Positions 18,789 to 28,100 of a stretch of 64,000 nt of DNA are shown here, piece after piece (within the stretch, counting starts at the first letter, position 1; each line of letters opens with the position of its first letter). This DNA is from Granulicella mallensis MP5ACTX8 (GTDB taxonomy: Bacteria; Acidobacteriota; Terriglobia; Terriglobales; Acidobacteriaceae): assembly GCF_000178955.2 (NCBI RefSeq), contig NC_016631.1, positions 3,782,001-3,846,000 on the forward strand, given 5' to 3'. The notes under the pieces were generated by a model. The model worked only from the letters and a program-made list of their open reading frames with translations, was not told the origin of the DNA and did no database searches. A program made the position numbers and the translations under genes.

Positions 18789-21700
18789 CTAAAATGCAAA
18801 CTTCGCCGCAAGCTGAACCAACCGTGGAGCAGCCGCACTCACAATCTTCCCGAAGTTGGGATCTTCCACCTGTCCATCCACGGATGCCGGCCCGAAGAAT
18901 TGAGCGTGATTGAACACGTTGAACGCCTCCAGGCGAAGGTCCAGGGATTTCGAACCTTGAATCCGAATACTCTTCTGCAGGCTGGTGTCGAAGTTGTTGA
19001 TGCCCGGTCCATAGAAGTTCCGGCGCTTCGCATTTCCAAGCTGACCGATGATCTCTTCGGGAAAGAGTGCCGTATTGAAGGCGGTCCGGCCATTGCGTCC
19101 GTTTGTATTGATCTTCAACGGACCCGGCAAATATTGCGGCGTATCGAGCAGGAAGTTATTTGCGCCATTCCCGAGAGTTCCCAACAAGGAGTTATCCGAG
19201 TTATCGGAGAGAGTGACAGGCAAGCCACTGGCGAAGCGTGTCGTACCGGACAGCGTCCAACCTGTCGTCCATCGATTTACGCGATGCAGGAATTCGTCAA
19301 AGGGAAGATACAGGCTGTAGGTCGCGACAAAGTCGTGCTTGAGGTCGTATGCCGAAATGGCACGGGAGTGACGCGGATCGATGGGATCGAGCTGCTCCCC
19401 AAGGTTTGATCCCTGATCGATCGATTTGGCATAGGTATAGCTCAGAAGAAAAGAAGAGCCACCTCGCTGATATTTCAGCGTAGTCTCCAGGGCATTGTAG
19501 TTAGAGTTTGCAACGGACTTATCGGCGGTATTCTCACCGTAGTTCGATCCTTGCCCCACGCGCGTGCCCTGAATCACCTGACCGCTGGCGGTAGTGTAGG
19601 TCGTATCTTCTCCGAAGGGGCCACAGCCAACGCTCTGAAGACTCAAACAGAGCGCAGGGTTGCCGGGATTGACGGAGACGAGGGTCAGAAGATGGTGCCC
19701 CTGGTTGCCGACGTAGCTCGCTGTAAGAACCAGATTGTGGGTAATCTGCCGCTGCAGAGAGAGCATGAAATTATTGATGTAGGGCACACGATTGCGGTAG
19801 TAGAAAAATGGGTCCGCAGCAATAGGAGTGAAGTTCGACCAGTCGACATTGTTGTCGGGATTGGAGGCGGACACGTTGTGCGGTGGAAATGGGAACGGAA
19901 AGCGCTGGCCGTTATTGACGCCGGATGCAGCCGTAATAAACGGCGACTCAAGCAGTGGCGGTCCGGGGCTCAGATAGTTGAAGCCGAAGGGTGGAACTGC
20001 ATACATGATGCCGGCAGATAGCCCGGGGAAAGCTGTATAGAAGATGCCGTAACTCGCGCGAATACTGATCTTGCCTGACTCACCAAAGAGCAGGCGGCCA
20101 AGCCCCTTTTCAAAGTGCGGCGCATAAGCCAGGCCTATGCGTGGAGCAAAGTTCTTATAGCTCGTTGGGGCAATCGTCTGCGGGACGCCAGGATCTCCCG
20201 CAACGACGAAGCCCAGAGGCGCTCCGGGAAATAGCACAGATTGCTCCCCGGGAATATAAGTCTGAAGCTGATGGTTCTTCTCCGACCAGGGCTCGATGAT
20301 GTCCCAGCGAACACCCGCATTGAGCGTAAGATCACTGCGCACGCGCCAGCTATCCTGCGCATAAAAACCGAGATAGTGATTGCGCAGATAAAAGGGCTGG
20401 CCGGAGGACTGCGTGTAGTTACTCGGAGTACCGATCAGAAAATCGGCATACGGATCGCCGGTCTCCGTCCCATTGATATTGAAGGTCCCATTGAAGGTAG
20501 CGTTCGGATGTTCATTGACCTGGTCAACGTGGAACTGCCCTCCAACTTTGACGGTGTGAGTCCCGAAGACGCGCGAGAAGCCATCGCTCAGGTAATACGT
20601 ATTGTTCACCTGCGTCTCATTCGTAATAGGAACACCCATGACAAAGGTCGGGAAGGTAATATTCTCGACCCCCTCGAACTGAGGGGCCTGAACATAGATC
20701 CCCGAACTACCGGCCCCGGTCGTAAACCCTTGCGAGGCAAGCGAGACACCAAGGCCGCCCTTTGGCTGTCCGATCACATTCGCGTAACGAAGGTAGCCAA
20801 CATTGAAGTCGTTCACCGCGTTCGCTCCGATCACCTTGGTATCGGAGATCGAAAGAAGCTGTGCGCGGCCCAGGGTGAGAGCGTCGAAGCCGGGGATGGA
20901 AGCTCCTCCCTGCTGGCCGGGATAGGGATTATCCAGTGTGTAGTCGTCGATAAAGTAATATCCCGAAATCCGGCCCAGGAGAGTATCCGCATCGAGCCGC
21001 ACGGAACCCTTGTCGTCGCGGTTCACCTCAGCGAAGGCCGAGGTCGAAAACTGGCCGGAACCCACGTTCGGAGAGGGGATGTACTGAAGTAAGTTCTTCC
21101 CGGGCGCCGACCACGCAGCCGGGGGGATTCTCAGGCCCGGGAAGACGCATTGAGCCGTGCTGGTACAGGTGTTTGAGTAAGTACCTGGGTTCTGGTCAGG
21201 ATGGTTCGGATCGATCGGCATCGATTCGCCTGCCGTGAAGCTGTAAGGTTCTCCGGCACTCACGGGATACCCGAGCTTTGGCGCAAGCACCTGGGACGCG
21301 AGATAAGGACCGCTGACAACTGTTGGAACCGTAACCTGTGCGCCGTTCACGGTGGCCGTCGTTGTAAACGATGACCCGTCATCAGAGAAATCGCCACTCC
21401 GTTCAGCCAGAGTAGGAACCGAAATATTTCCCGTAGAGATGCCCTGTGTCGTACGCGTGCCCTGGTAGTCGGCGAAGAAAAACAGCCTGGTGTGGGTTAC
21501 CGGACCACCCAGCGTTCCACCGTACTGGTTTTGTTTGAAGGCCGGGCGAGTGGGGTCGAAATAGCCGCGGGCGTCGAGGGCCGTGTTACGAAAGAACTCG
21601 AATGCCTTTCCGTGAAACTGGCCGCTGCCGGACTTGGTGACAACAGTGATCATGCCGCCGTTGTAGTTGCCATACTCTGGATCGAAGTTATTGGTCAGCA

Positions 21701-22430
21701 CGCGAAACTGCTCGATGGAGTCCAGATCAGGAACGATCGACGTTCCACCATTCATGTGCTCCTGCACATCAACGCCATTCACCATAAAGCCATTGGAAGA
21801 CTCGCGCTGGCCATTGATCGAAACATTGCCGGGATTCTCATCCCCCGAAGGAGAGATGCCGCCTGTCACTCCGGCCATGATCACGGCGTTGGGAAGCAGC
21901 GTGGATACAGGTGCGACGCCGGGCTGAATCGAAAGCAGGTCGGTGTAACTCCTGCCGTTGAGAGGTAGTGCGGTCATCTCCGCACCCGAGACAACTTCCC
22001 CCAGATGCGTCGAGCTGGTATCGACCTGCGCATTCGTATCGCCGCTTACCGTTACGGCATCGGACGTACCGCCAACGGCAAGCGCCACATCGGTGCGAAG
22101 ACTGGCATCCGTATCGACGACCAGGCCTGTCAGCTTCTTCGTGGCAAAGCCGGTTCCGGTAACAGTAAGGTCGTATCGCCCCACCGGAAGATTGAGGAAG
22201 AAATAAGCTCCCTGCGCATTCGAGACAGCTCGATAGGTAGTTTGCTGCGCCTGGTTTACCAACACCAGTTTGGCTGCGGGAATAACCGCTCCCGTAGCAT
22301 CCGTAACCGTGCCGGTAATACTTCCACCCACAGCGGCAAGCATCCGCAGACTGGTGAAGATCGAAATAGCGAAAAGAAGAAGAGTTCGTTTTGTCTTACA
22401 ACCAGCAGACAACAAAATCGAATCGAGCAA
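18789..22430 (-). CDS. Oar-like TonB-dependent receptor under cobalamin riboswitch
   Basis: About 1,213 residues. A hydrophobic leader (RTLLLFAISIFTSLRMLAA) is followed by a carboxypeptidase-regulatory-like domain (ATGAVIPAAKLVLVNQAQQ), a plug region (ALPLNGRSYTDLLSIQPGV; FRVLTNNFDPEYGNYNGGMI) and a beta-barrel ending LAAKFAF. A TTG at 22430 with GAGGTG 6 nt upstream is chosen; a TTG at 22469 without a clear Shine-Dalgarno is the alternative. A cobalamin riboswitch lies directly upstream on the same strand, so expression should fall when B12 is plentiful. By analogy with riboswitch-controlled btuB, it probably takes up cobalamin, a corrinoid or a cobalt chelate, although it is Oar-like and not BtuB-like. 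The ligand assignment is inference from regulation. Confidence 0.8.
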   Translation of the reverse strand: MLDSILLSAGCKTKRTLLLFAISIFTSLRMLAAVGGSITGTVTDATGAVIPAAKLVLVNQAQQTTYRAVSNAQGAYFFLNLPVGRYDLTVTGTGFATKKLTGLVVDTDASLRTDVALAVGGTSDAVTVSGDTNAQVDTSSTHLGEVVSGAEMTALPLNGRSYTDLLSIQPGVAPVSTLLPNAVIMAGVTGGISPSGDENPGNVSINGQRESSNGFMVNGVDVQEHMNGGTSIVPDLDSIEQFRVLTNNFDPEYGNYNGGMITVVTKSGSGQFHGKAFEFFRNTALDARGYFDPTRPAFKQNQYGGTLGGPVTHTRLFFFADYQGTRTTQGISTGNISVPTLAERSGDFSDDGSSFTTTATVNGAQVTVPTVVSGPYLASQVLAPKLGYPVSAGEPYSFTAGESMPIDPNHPDQNPGTYSNTCTSTAQCVFPGLRIPPAAWSAPGKNLLQYIPSPNVGSGQFSTSAFAEVNRDDKGSVRLDADTLLGRISGYYFIDDYTLDNPYPGQQGGASIPGFDALTLGRAQLLSISDTKVIGANAVNDFNVGYLRYANVIGQPKGGLGVSLASQGFTTGAGSSGIYVQAPQFEGVENITFPTFVMGVPITNETQVNNTYYLSDGFSRVFGTHTVKVGGQFHVDQVNEHPNATFNGTFNINGTETGDPYADFLIGTPSNYTQSSGQPFYLRNHYLGFYAQDSWRVRSDLTLNAGVRWDIIEPWSEKNHQLQTYIPGEQSVLFPGAPLGFVVAGDPGVPQTIAPTSYKNFAPRIGLAYAPHFEKGLGRLLFGESGKISIRASYGIFYTAFPGLSAGIMYAVPPFGFNYLSPGPPLLESPFITAASGVNNGQRFPFPFPPHNVSASNPDNNVDWSNFTPIAADPFFYYRNRVPYINNFMLSLQRQITHNLVLTASYVGNQGHHLLTLVSVNPGNPALCLSLQSVGCGPFGEDTTYTTASGQVIQGTRVGQGSNYGENTADKSVANSNYNALETTLKYQRGGSSFLLSYTYAKSIDQGSNLGEQLDPIDPRHSRAISAYDLKHDFVATYSLYLPFDEFLHRVNRWTTGWTLSGTTRFASGLPVTLSDNSDNSLLGTLGNGANNFLLDTPQYLPGPLKINTNGRNGRTAFNTALFPEEIIGQLGNAKRRNFYGPGINNFDTSLQKSIRIQGSKSLDLRLEAFNVFNHAQFFGPASVDGQVEDPNFGKIVSAAAPRLVQLAAKFAF

Positions 22431-22520
22431 ACTGCACCTCAATCCGTGGCAAAGAGGCACAAAGCTCAAAAGAGAATGAGCGATCGCTTCCCGTTTCCAC
22501 GCGGAAAAGAATCAAATTGA

Positions 22521-22694
22521 TTCCAGGTAGGTCTCCTGACTTTCAGGCGAAGCTTCTGTTACGAAGCTCCCGACTCTTCACCTTCCCCGATCGCAACCGA
22601 GTGGCCTATGAAAAGTCGTTTTCCTGATTACAGTGGCGGGACCGTGCCGGACTTACACCGGACTTCCCTTTTATGCCCTTGCGGGCACCTGGAA
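22521..22694 (-). promoter_or_regulatory. Cobalamin riboswitch upstream of receptor
   Basis: Read on the minus strand it shows the standard parts in order: GGTGCCC, GGGAAGTCCGGTG, AAGTCCGGCACGGTCCCGCC, the B12-box ACTGTAA, and the closing AGTCAGGAGACCTACC. P1 pairs ACCTGGAA (22687-22694) with TTCCAGGT (22521-22528). It lies 90 nt before the chosen receptor start, which fits translational control or termination in the leader. Confidence 0.93.
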
Positions 22695-22729
22695 CGTTTT
22701 GCCAGACTAACACAGCCCTTCTAAGGGCC

Positions 22730-23338
22730 TTATAAATTTCCTGAAGAGCGAGAGAGAGCGCATCCAGTGGAGCGCGCCGTCCAAAGTCGCCCATTAAATC
22801 GCAGATCGGTCACAGAGAGCGGCGCGATTTCAAGCCGCCAGAAAGACTCCGGCGGAGCCTGCAAGCTATAGAGAATCGCCGCACGAATCACGGCAGGATG
22901 AGTGACGGCTAAGGTGTGCCCGGCACTGGTCTGCGCTTCCATCCACTGCCCCACACGGACGATCAATTGCACAAAGGATTCACCGCCGTGAGGTGCGGCA
23001 CTTACATCGGTAAGCCAGGCGGCCAACCCTATCGGATCGCTCGCCTGTATCTCGTCGATCTGCTTGCCGCTCCACTCTCCGTAGTTGACATCGGCAAGCC
23101 CACTTTCTACAGATGCTTCAAGACCCAAGGCTGTCGCTGTCTGTCGCGTGCGCTGCTCGGGCCCTGCGCAGATCTGCTGTGTGCGCGGAGCCGCCCAGCC
23201 AAGCGCTGCAATCTTCTCCGGCTCGCCTTCGACGAGAGCTTCGTCCAGCGGAAAGGAGGCACGCTTCAGGGCAAGCGTGGCAGCGTGGCTGATCAGGGTG
23301 ATTCGGGGGGGTAGAGTTTGCGGTTCGGAGGATTGCAT
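22730..23338 (-). CDS. Histidine phosphatase-superfamily protein with altered RHG motif
   Basis: About 202 residues of the phosphoglycerate-mutase-like fold. Visible motifs: LISHAAT where most members have RHG, then GPEQRTRQTA, YGEWSG and AVTHPAVIRAA. The nucleophile-type His is kept but the neighbouring Arg is Ser and the Gly is Ala, so activity may be changed. The ATG at 23338 is chosen over a TTG at 23344. It is divergent from cbtBA and directly upstream of the riboswitch-receptor unit, so a role linked to corrinoid or cobalt metabolism is plausible. It is distinct from the CobC-type phosphatase at 35410. Confidence 0.65.
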   Translation of the reverse strand: MQSSEPQTLPPRITLISHAATLALKRASFPLDEALVEGEPEKIAALGWAAPRTQQICAGPEQRTRQTATALGLEASVESGLADVNYGEWSGKQIDEIQASDPIGLAAWLTDVSAAPHGGESFVQLIVRVGQWMEAQTSAGHTLAVTHPAVIRAAILYSLQAPPESFWRLEIAPLSVTDLRFNGRLWTARSTGCALSRSSGNL

Positions 23339-23415
23339 CGCCAATCATTCTACGTGGCAGAGCTATTGGCAATGAGTAGAGAGGAACGTGCAACGACGAA
23401 TCACATATTTTGTTC

Positions 23416-23657
23416 CCCCACAGAGACGTCATTCTGAGCGGAGCACTTCGCGCTTTTGCGAGGTGCGGAGTCGAAGGACCCCGAAGGGCTTGAGCTTGCC
23501 CAGAAGGTTGGGACCTTTTCCAGCGCGAACGTCCAGGCTCGAGCGTTCGAGGTAGAAAAGGTGCAAAAGGTTTGGGCAAGAGGATAACCTTCGGGGTCCT
23601 TCGACTCCGCGTCCCCAAAGGCCGGAACGCTCCGCTCAGGATGACGATTCTGTGGGG
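23416..23657. repeat. Intergenic palindromic repeat, family B
   Basis: Outer arms CCCCACAGA..CGTCAT.CTGAGCGGAGC (from 23416) pair with their reverse complement ending at 23657. An inner pair GGAGTCGAAGGACCCCGAAGG pairs with its complement near 23588-23610. It is one unit of a repeat whose second half recurs at 47298-47432. It fills much of the 436-nt gap between the divergent phosphatase and cbtB. I see no cobalamin riboswitch in the remaining 23658-23774. Confidence 0.7.
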
Positions 23658-23774
23658 ATGGGGAACTTCCTCCATGGCCGCTCGACCCCACTCCTTGACA
23701 CTCCCCCTCGCCTTCACTAGGCTCAGATTCAGTTGAGCTTGCGTTATCCCTCAACCAGTTCAGGAGACTTCACC

Positions 23775-23993
23775 ATGTCACAATCTGTCGCAGGTTCCAT
23801 TGCATCCCCGGTATCTATCCCCGTTGTTCCGTTGCGGGAGCTGTTGCCCTGGGCGCTCTTCGGCGGCCTGCTGATGCTGCTCCTGATCTATTTTGTCGGC
23901 GCAGAACAGGGAGCCACCTCGCTCATCCACGGTCGTGCTGTACACGAATTCGTGCATGATGGACGCCATCTGCTCGGCTTTCCCTGCCACTAA
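23775..23993 (+). CDS. cbtB: Cobalt transporter subunit CbtB
   Basis: 72 residues with one membrane helix (LLPWALFGGLLMLLLIYFVG) and a C-terminal His-rich tail HGRAVHEFVHDGRHLLGFPC, the conserved CbtB signature thought to bind cobalt. The ATG at 23775 has AGGAG 8 nt upstream; an in-frame ATG at 23733 is not supported. The next gene, cbtA, begins 5 nt later. Role: small partner of CbtA in cobalt uptake for cobalamin synthesis. Confidence 0.9.
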   Translation: MSQSVAGSIASPVSIPVVPLRELLPWALFGGLLMLLLIYFVGAEQGATSLIHGRAVHEFVHDGRHLLGFPCH

Positions 23994-23998
23994 ACCCG

Positions 23999-24757
23999 AT
24001 GGCCCGTACGCTGCTTCTTCGTGGAATGCTGGTCGGCCTCGTAGCCGGGTTGATCGTTTTTGCGTTCGCGCGCTGGATCGGCGAGCCTCAGGTCGACAGG
24101 GCTATCGCCTTTGAGACCAGCATGGACCAGGCCAGGGGAGAAGCTCCCGAGCCGGAAATGGTCAGCCGCAAGATTCAAAGCGGCCTGGGATTGCTGACCG
24201 GTGCCGTGGTCTACTGCACCGCGCTCGGCGGCATCTTCGGAATCGTGTTCGCTTTCACGCGCGGACGTCTCAGCACTGCCAGGCCACGAGTACTCTCCGC
24301 AGTGATCGCGGGCCTGGGATTCATCTCCATCGTCCTGGTTCCATCGCTCAAGTACCCGGCTAATCCTCCGGCGGTAGGAAACCCGGAGACGATCGGTGTT
24401 CGTACCGGGGCCTATTTTCTGCTCATCGCCATCTCTCTGATGTCCCTGATTCTGGCGATCAAGGCCGGACGGAGCTTGAATAAGCCCTTCGGCCCCTGGA
24501 ACGCGTCGCTGCTCGCGGCCCTTTTATTCGTGCTGCTGGCGGGAACCAGTGCCCATTTCCTGCCTGTCATCGACGAAGTCCCCGCAGGCTTTCCGGCCTC
24601 TCTGCTTTGGAAGTTCCGCATAGCATCGTGGGAGACCCAGGTCGTGCTGTGGAGCGTACTGGGCCTGCTCTTCGGAGGTCTGACCGAACGGCAGGAAGCC
24701 GCGGCTCAACAAAGCGGACGAGCTTTCCCTACCTCGGACGAGATGCGCTACTCCTGA
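23999..24757 (+). CDS. cbtA: Cobalt transporter CbtA
   Basis: 252 residues, about five to six membrane segments (MLVGLVAGLIVFAFARWIGE; LGLLTGAVVYCTALGGIFGI). The first segment with the 'GEPQVDRAIAFE' loop is typical of CbtA. It is separated from cbtB by 5 nt. CbtAB are predicted cobalt transporters associated with cobalamin genes. A cobalamin riboswitch and cobN follow downstream on the same strand. Confidence 0.88.
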   Translation: MARTLLLRGMLVGLVAGLIVFAFARWIGEPQVDRAIAFETSMDQARGEAPEPEMVSRKIQSGLGLLTGAVVYCTALGGIFGIVFAFTRGRLSTARPRVLSAVIAGLGFISIVLVPSLKYPANPPAVGNPETIGVRTGAYFLLIAISLMSLILAIKAGRSLNKPFGPWNASLLAALLFVLLAGTSAHFLPVIDEVPAGFPASLLWKFRIASWETQVVLWSVLGLLFGGLTERQEAAAQQSGRAFPTSDEMRYS

Positions 24758-24800
24758 CAAAATCGTGACGTCCCGCGTGGGATTACGCGTGATACTAATG

Positions 24801-24970
24801 GTGTTGACCTACGGTGCCCACATGGGCTTAAAAGGGAAGTCCGGAGCAAAACCGGCGCGGTCCCGCCACTGTAAACAAAGATGAGCCGCTAGCAGTACCA
24901 CTCGGGAAAGACCGGGGAAGGATAGCGGCAGACACTCAGATGTCGTCTTTGAGCCAGGAGACCTGCCAGG
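24801..24970 (+). promoter_or_regulatory. Cobalamin riboswitch upstream of cobN
   Basis: Ordered core elements: ACGGTGCCC, AAAAGGGAAGTCCGG, AAAACCGGCGCGGTCCCGCC with ACTGTAAAC (B12 box at about 24857-24874), and the closing GAGCCAGGAGACCTGCC near 24951-24967. About 205 nt of leader separate it from the cobN start. Confidence 0.93.
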
Positions 24971-25174
24971 GTTCGAACTGCAACTTTCTGCGGAGACAGA
25001 AACCCTGCGCCTGAGCTTACGTTCCATCGAAGACAACCCGTATCCCTCCCTGCTGACCCTGCGCAGCCTCACGACCGCTGTCGCGCGCGTGGCTATGCCC
25101 CCGTGCCTTTCCCTGCGCGGCCCGCATCTCGTTCGGTCAATCCGCCAAAACAACCTCTCGGAGCAGATGTAGCC

Positions 25175-28100
25175 ATGCCGACCTACCGCCAACGCGTCAT
25201 CCGTGCCGATGGGCGCGCCTTCAACATCACCCAGCACCGCGCGCACCTGACCTACTGCTACACCGGCTGCTGCTGCGGCATCACCGAGCGCGGCTATGCC
25301 GCAGTACCGGTCGACGTCTACACAGAGGAGTGGCTCAAGCGCAAGATCCGCAACGACGTCCACCTGACCAAGGGCGGATGCATCGGGCCCTGCGCCCTGG
25401 CGAACGTCGCCAGTCTCGTCTTCGACGGCAAGAGCATCTGGTTCCACTCGGTCAACAGCGAGTGGCAGGTACGCCAGATCTACGAGTACATCGACTCCAT
25501 GCTGAAGGCGGACCGCTTCCTGCAGCCGCCCTCCGAGCTGAGCGAATACGTCTTCAACTACTACGACTGGGACGTTCGCCTGCCCAGCCCCGCAGAGGGG
25601 CTAACCCAGCTTGAGATCGTGCAGCCGAACGGCGCCATCATGCTGCTCTCGCACGCGGATACCGATCTGCTTACGCTCATCAAATCCTCGGAGACGCTGC
25701 CGGAAGAGCTGCGCGTCAGCGGCTTTTCCCTGAACGCACTCCGCACCGAAGACCAGATGAACGTGCTGATCCTCGGCGAGATGAGCAAGGCCAAGGTCAT
25801 CGTCGTGCGCTGCCATGGGCCGCTCAGCGGCATCCCCGGCTTCGACCGTCTGAAGGCGGCCTGCATCGAGCGCGGACAGTCGCTGGTACTGGTGAGCGGC
25901 ACAGGCGATAACGCCTCGGAGTTTTCCGAGACGATCAACGTGCCCGCCGATGTGATGCAGACTGCCTCGGGCTACCTCGATTTTGGAGGCGTCTCCAACT
26001 TTGGCGAGCTGTTCCGCTTCCTCTCCGACCGCCTGATGCTTACCGGCTTCGGATACACCACGCCGAGCCCTATGCCGGAGCACGGAATCTACCTGCCGGA
26101 GATGGACGCCGCGACCTTTGAAGACTGGCAGCGCCAGGCCGATCCCGCAAAGCCGACCGCAGCGGTACTCTTCTATCGCGCGCATCGCATGAGCGGAAAC
26201 ACCAGCTTCATCGACGCGATCGCTGAAGCACTAAAGAGCAAGGGCATGAATGCGCTCTGCATCTTCACCTCAAGCCTCAAGTCGAAGGAGAACGGCCGGC
26301 CCGCAGCCTTCGGCCTGATCGAAGGCAAAGCCGATGTTCTGATTTCGACGCTATCGTTTGCGCTCGGAGAGGTGAACACCGGCTCTGTAACCATTGCAGG
26401 CGAGGCCGTGGGCTCTCTCGAACAGCTCGGCATTCCTGTGCTGCAGGCCATCGCGAGCGGCATGCAGTATGGGGCGTGGGAAGGCTCGCGTCGTGGAATC
26501 AACGCTCTCGACACCGCCGTGAACGTCGCCATTCCCGAGTTCGATGGCCGCATCATCACCGTGCCGGTCTCGTTCAAGGAACGCAGCGCCGCCGGAACAG
26601 ACAATCTCTACGTTGCGCAGCCGGACAGAGTGGACCGCGTCGCCGGAATCGCTGCACGTCTCGCGACTCTGCGCCGCAAGTCCAATCGCGAACGCCGCAT
26701 TGCCTTCGTGCTGACGAACTCCGCGGCGAAGGCCTCGCAGGTTGGTGGCGCTGTGGGCCTCGATACACCGGCGAGTCTCCTGACTACTCTCCACGCCATG
26801 CGTGCGCGCCGGTACAACGTCTCTGCCCTGTCCGAAACTTCGGACGAGTTGATGCAGAGCCTGCTGCAGCATGGCACCTACGACGACAACTATCCGCTCG
26901 ATCCCGCGCAGGCCAAGCGCTTCTCCCGAGCGGTTTACCGGAAGATCTTTGCAACCTTCCCCGACCGCCCGAACCGCAGGATGCAGGACTTCTGGGGACA
27001 ACCTCAGGATCGGGGCTTCAGCGTTCTGCCTGCCAAGAAGACGGACAAGAAGCTGCTCCCCACTATCGGCGGCAAGGTCGTGTCCATCGAGCAGGAAGAG
27101 CCATGGGGAGACGAACACGACTACCTCTTCGCCGCGATGGACCTCGGCAATGCGCTCATCGCTCTACAGCCCCCGCGCGGCTACGGTATCGATCCCGACA
27201 CGATCTATCACACGCCCGACCTGCCGCCGACACACCACTACACGGCCTTCTACCGCTGGCTGGGAACACCGCAATCCGAAGGCGGCTGGGGTGCGGATGC
27301 CATCGTCCACATGGGCAAGCACGGCACGCTTGAGTGGCTTCCCGGCAAGGGCATAGGCCTCTCGGGTGAGTGCTACCCCGATCTGCTGCTGGGCGATCTA
27401 CCGCTCATCTACCCGTTCATCCTCAACGATCCCGGCGAAGGCAGCCAGTCCAAGCGACGGGCCCACGCCATCGTCGTCGACCACCTCACGCCGCCGATGA
27501 CCAACGCAGAAACCTACGGCCCACTGGCGGAGCTGAACCAGCTCGTGAACGAGTACTACGCCGTAGAAAAATTGGACCCCAAGAAGCTGCCATACCTGCA
27601 GCAGCAGATCTGGGAGCTGGTGGAGCGCACCAATCTCAAGACCGATCTCGACACCAAGACGATGCTCACGCGCGAACGCGGCGACCACACTCATGAGTGG
27701 GACGACGCGCTGACGCCGGAGGGCGTTCCAACGACGCTGGCCTCGATGACCGGCAACGAAGTTGCGCATCTCATCGAAGATCTCGACGGCTACCTCTGCG
27801 AACTGGGCATGGCACAGATTCGCGACGGTCTCCACATCCTGGGACAGATGCCCCCGCTCCCCGAGATGCTTCGCTCGCTCACGCGGCTGGCAAACATCAG
27901 CACACCGAGCCTGCAGGCGAGCCTCGCGACGGCGTTCTCTTTCGATCTCGCGAGCCTTCTCGACAAGCCTGGAGAACGGCTGGAAGAGCCGCAAGAGATT
28001 CTCGACCAGACCTGCTACACACGAGCCGACGTGCTGGAGCTGCTCGACCGTGCCTCGCTCGATCTCTTCACCATGCTGGAGACCTTTGGGTTTCGCACGA

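Noticed and set aside
18569-18838. 89-codon minus-strand frame
   Set aside because: It is made of family A repeat sequence and overlaps the receptor 3' end.
23416-23657. Possible CRISPR-like repeats
   Set aside because: The units are inverted, not direct and evenly spaced, and no cas gene is present.
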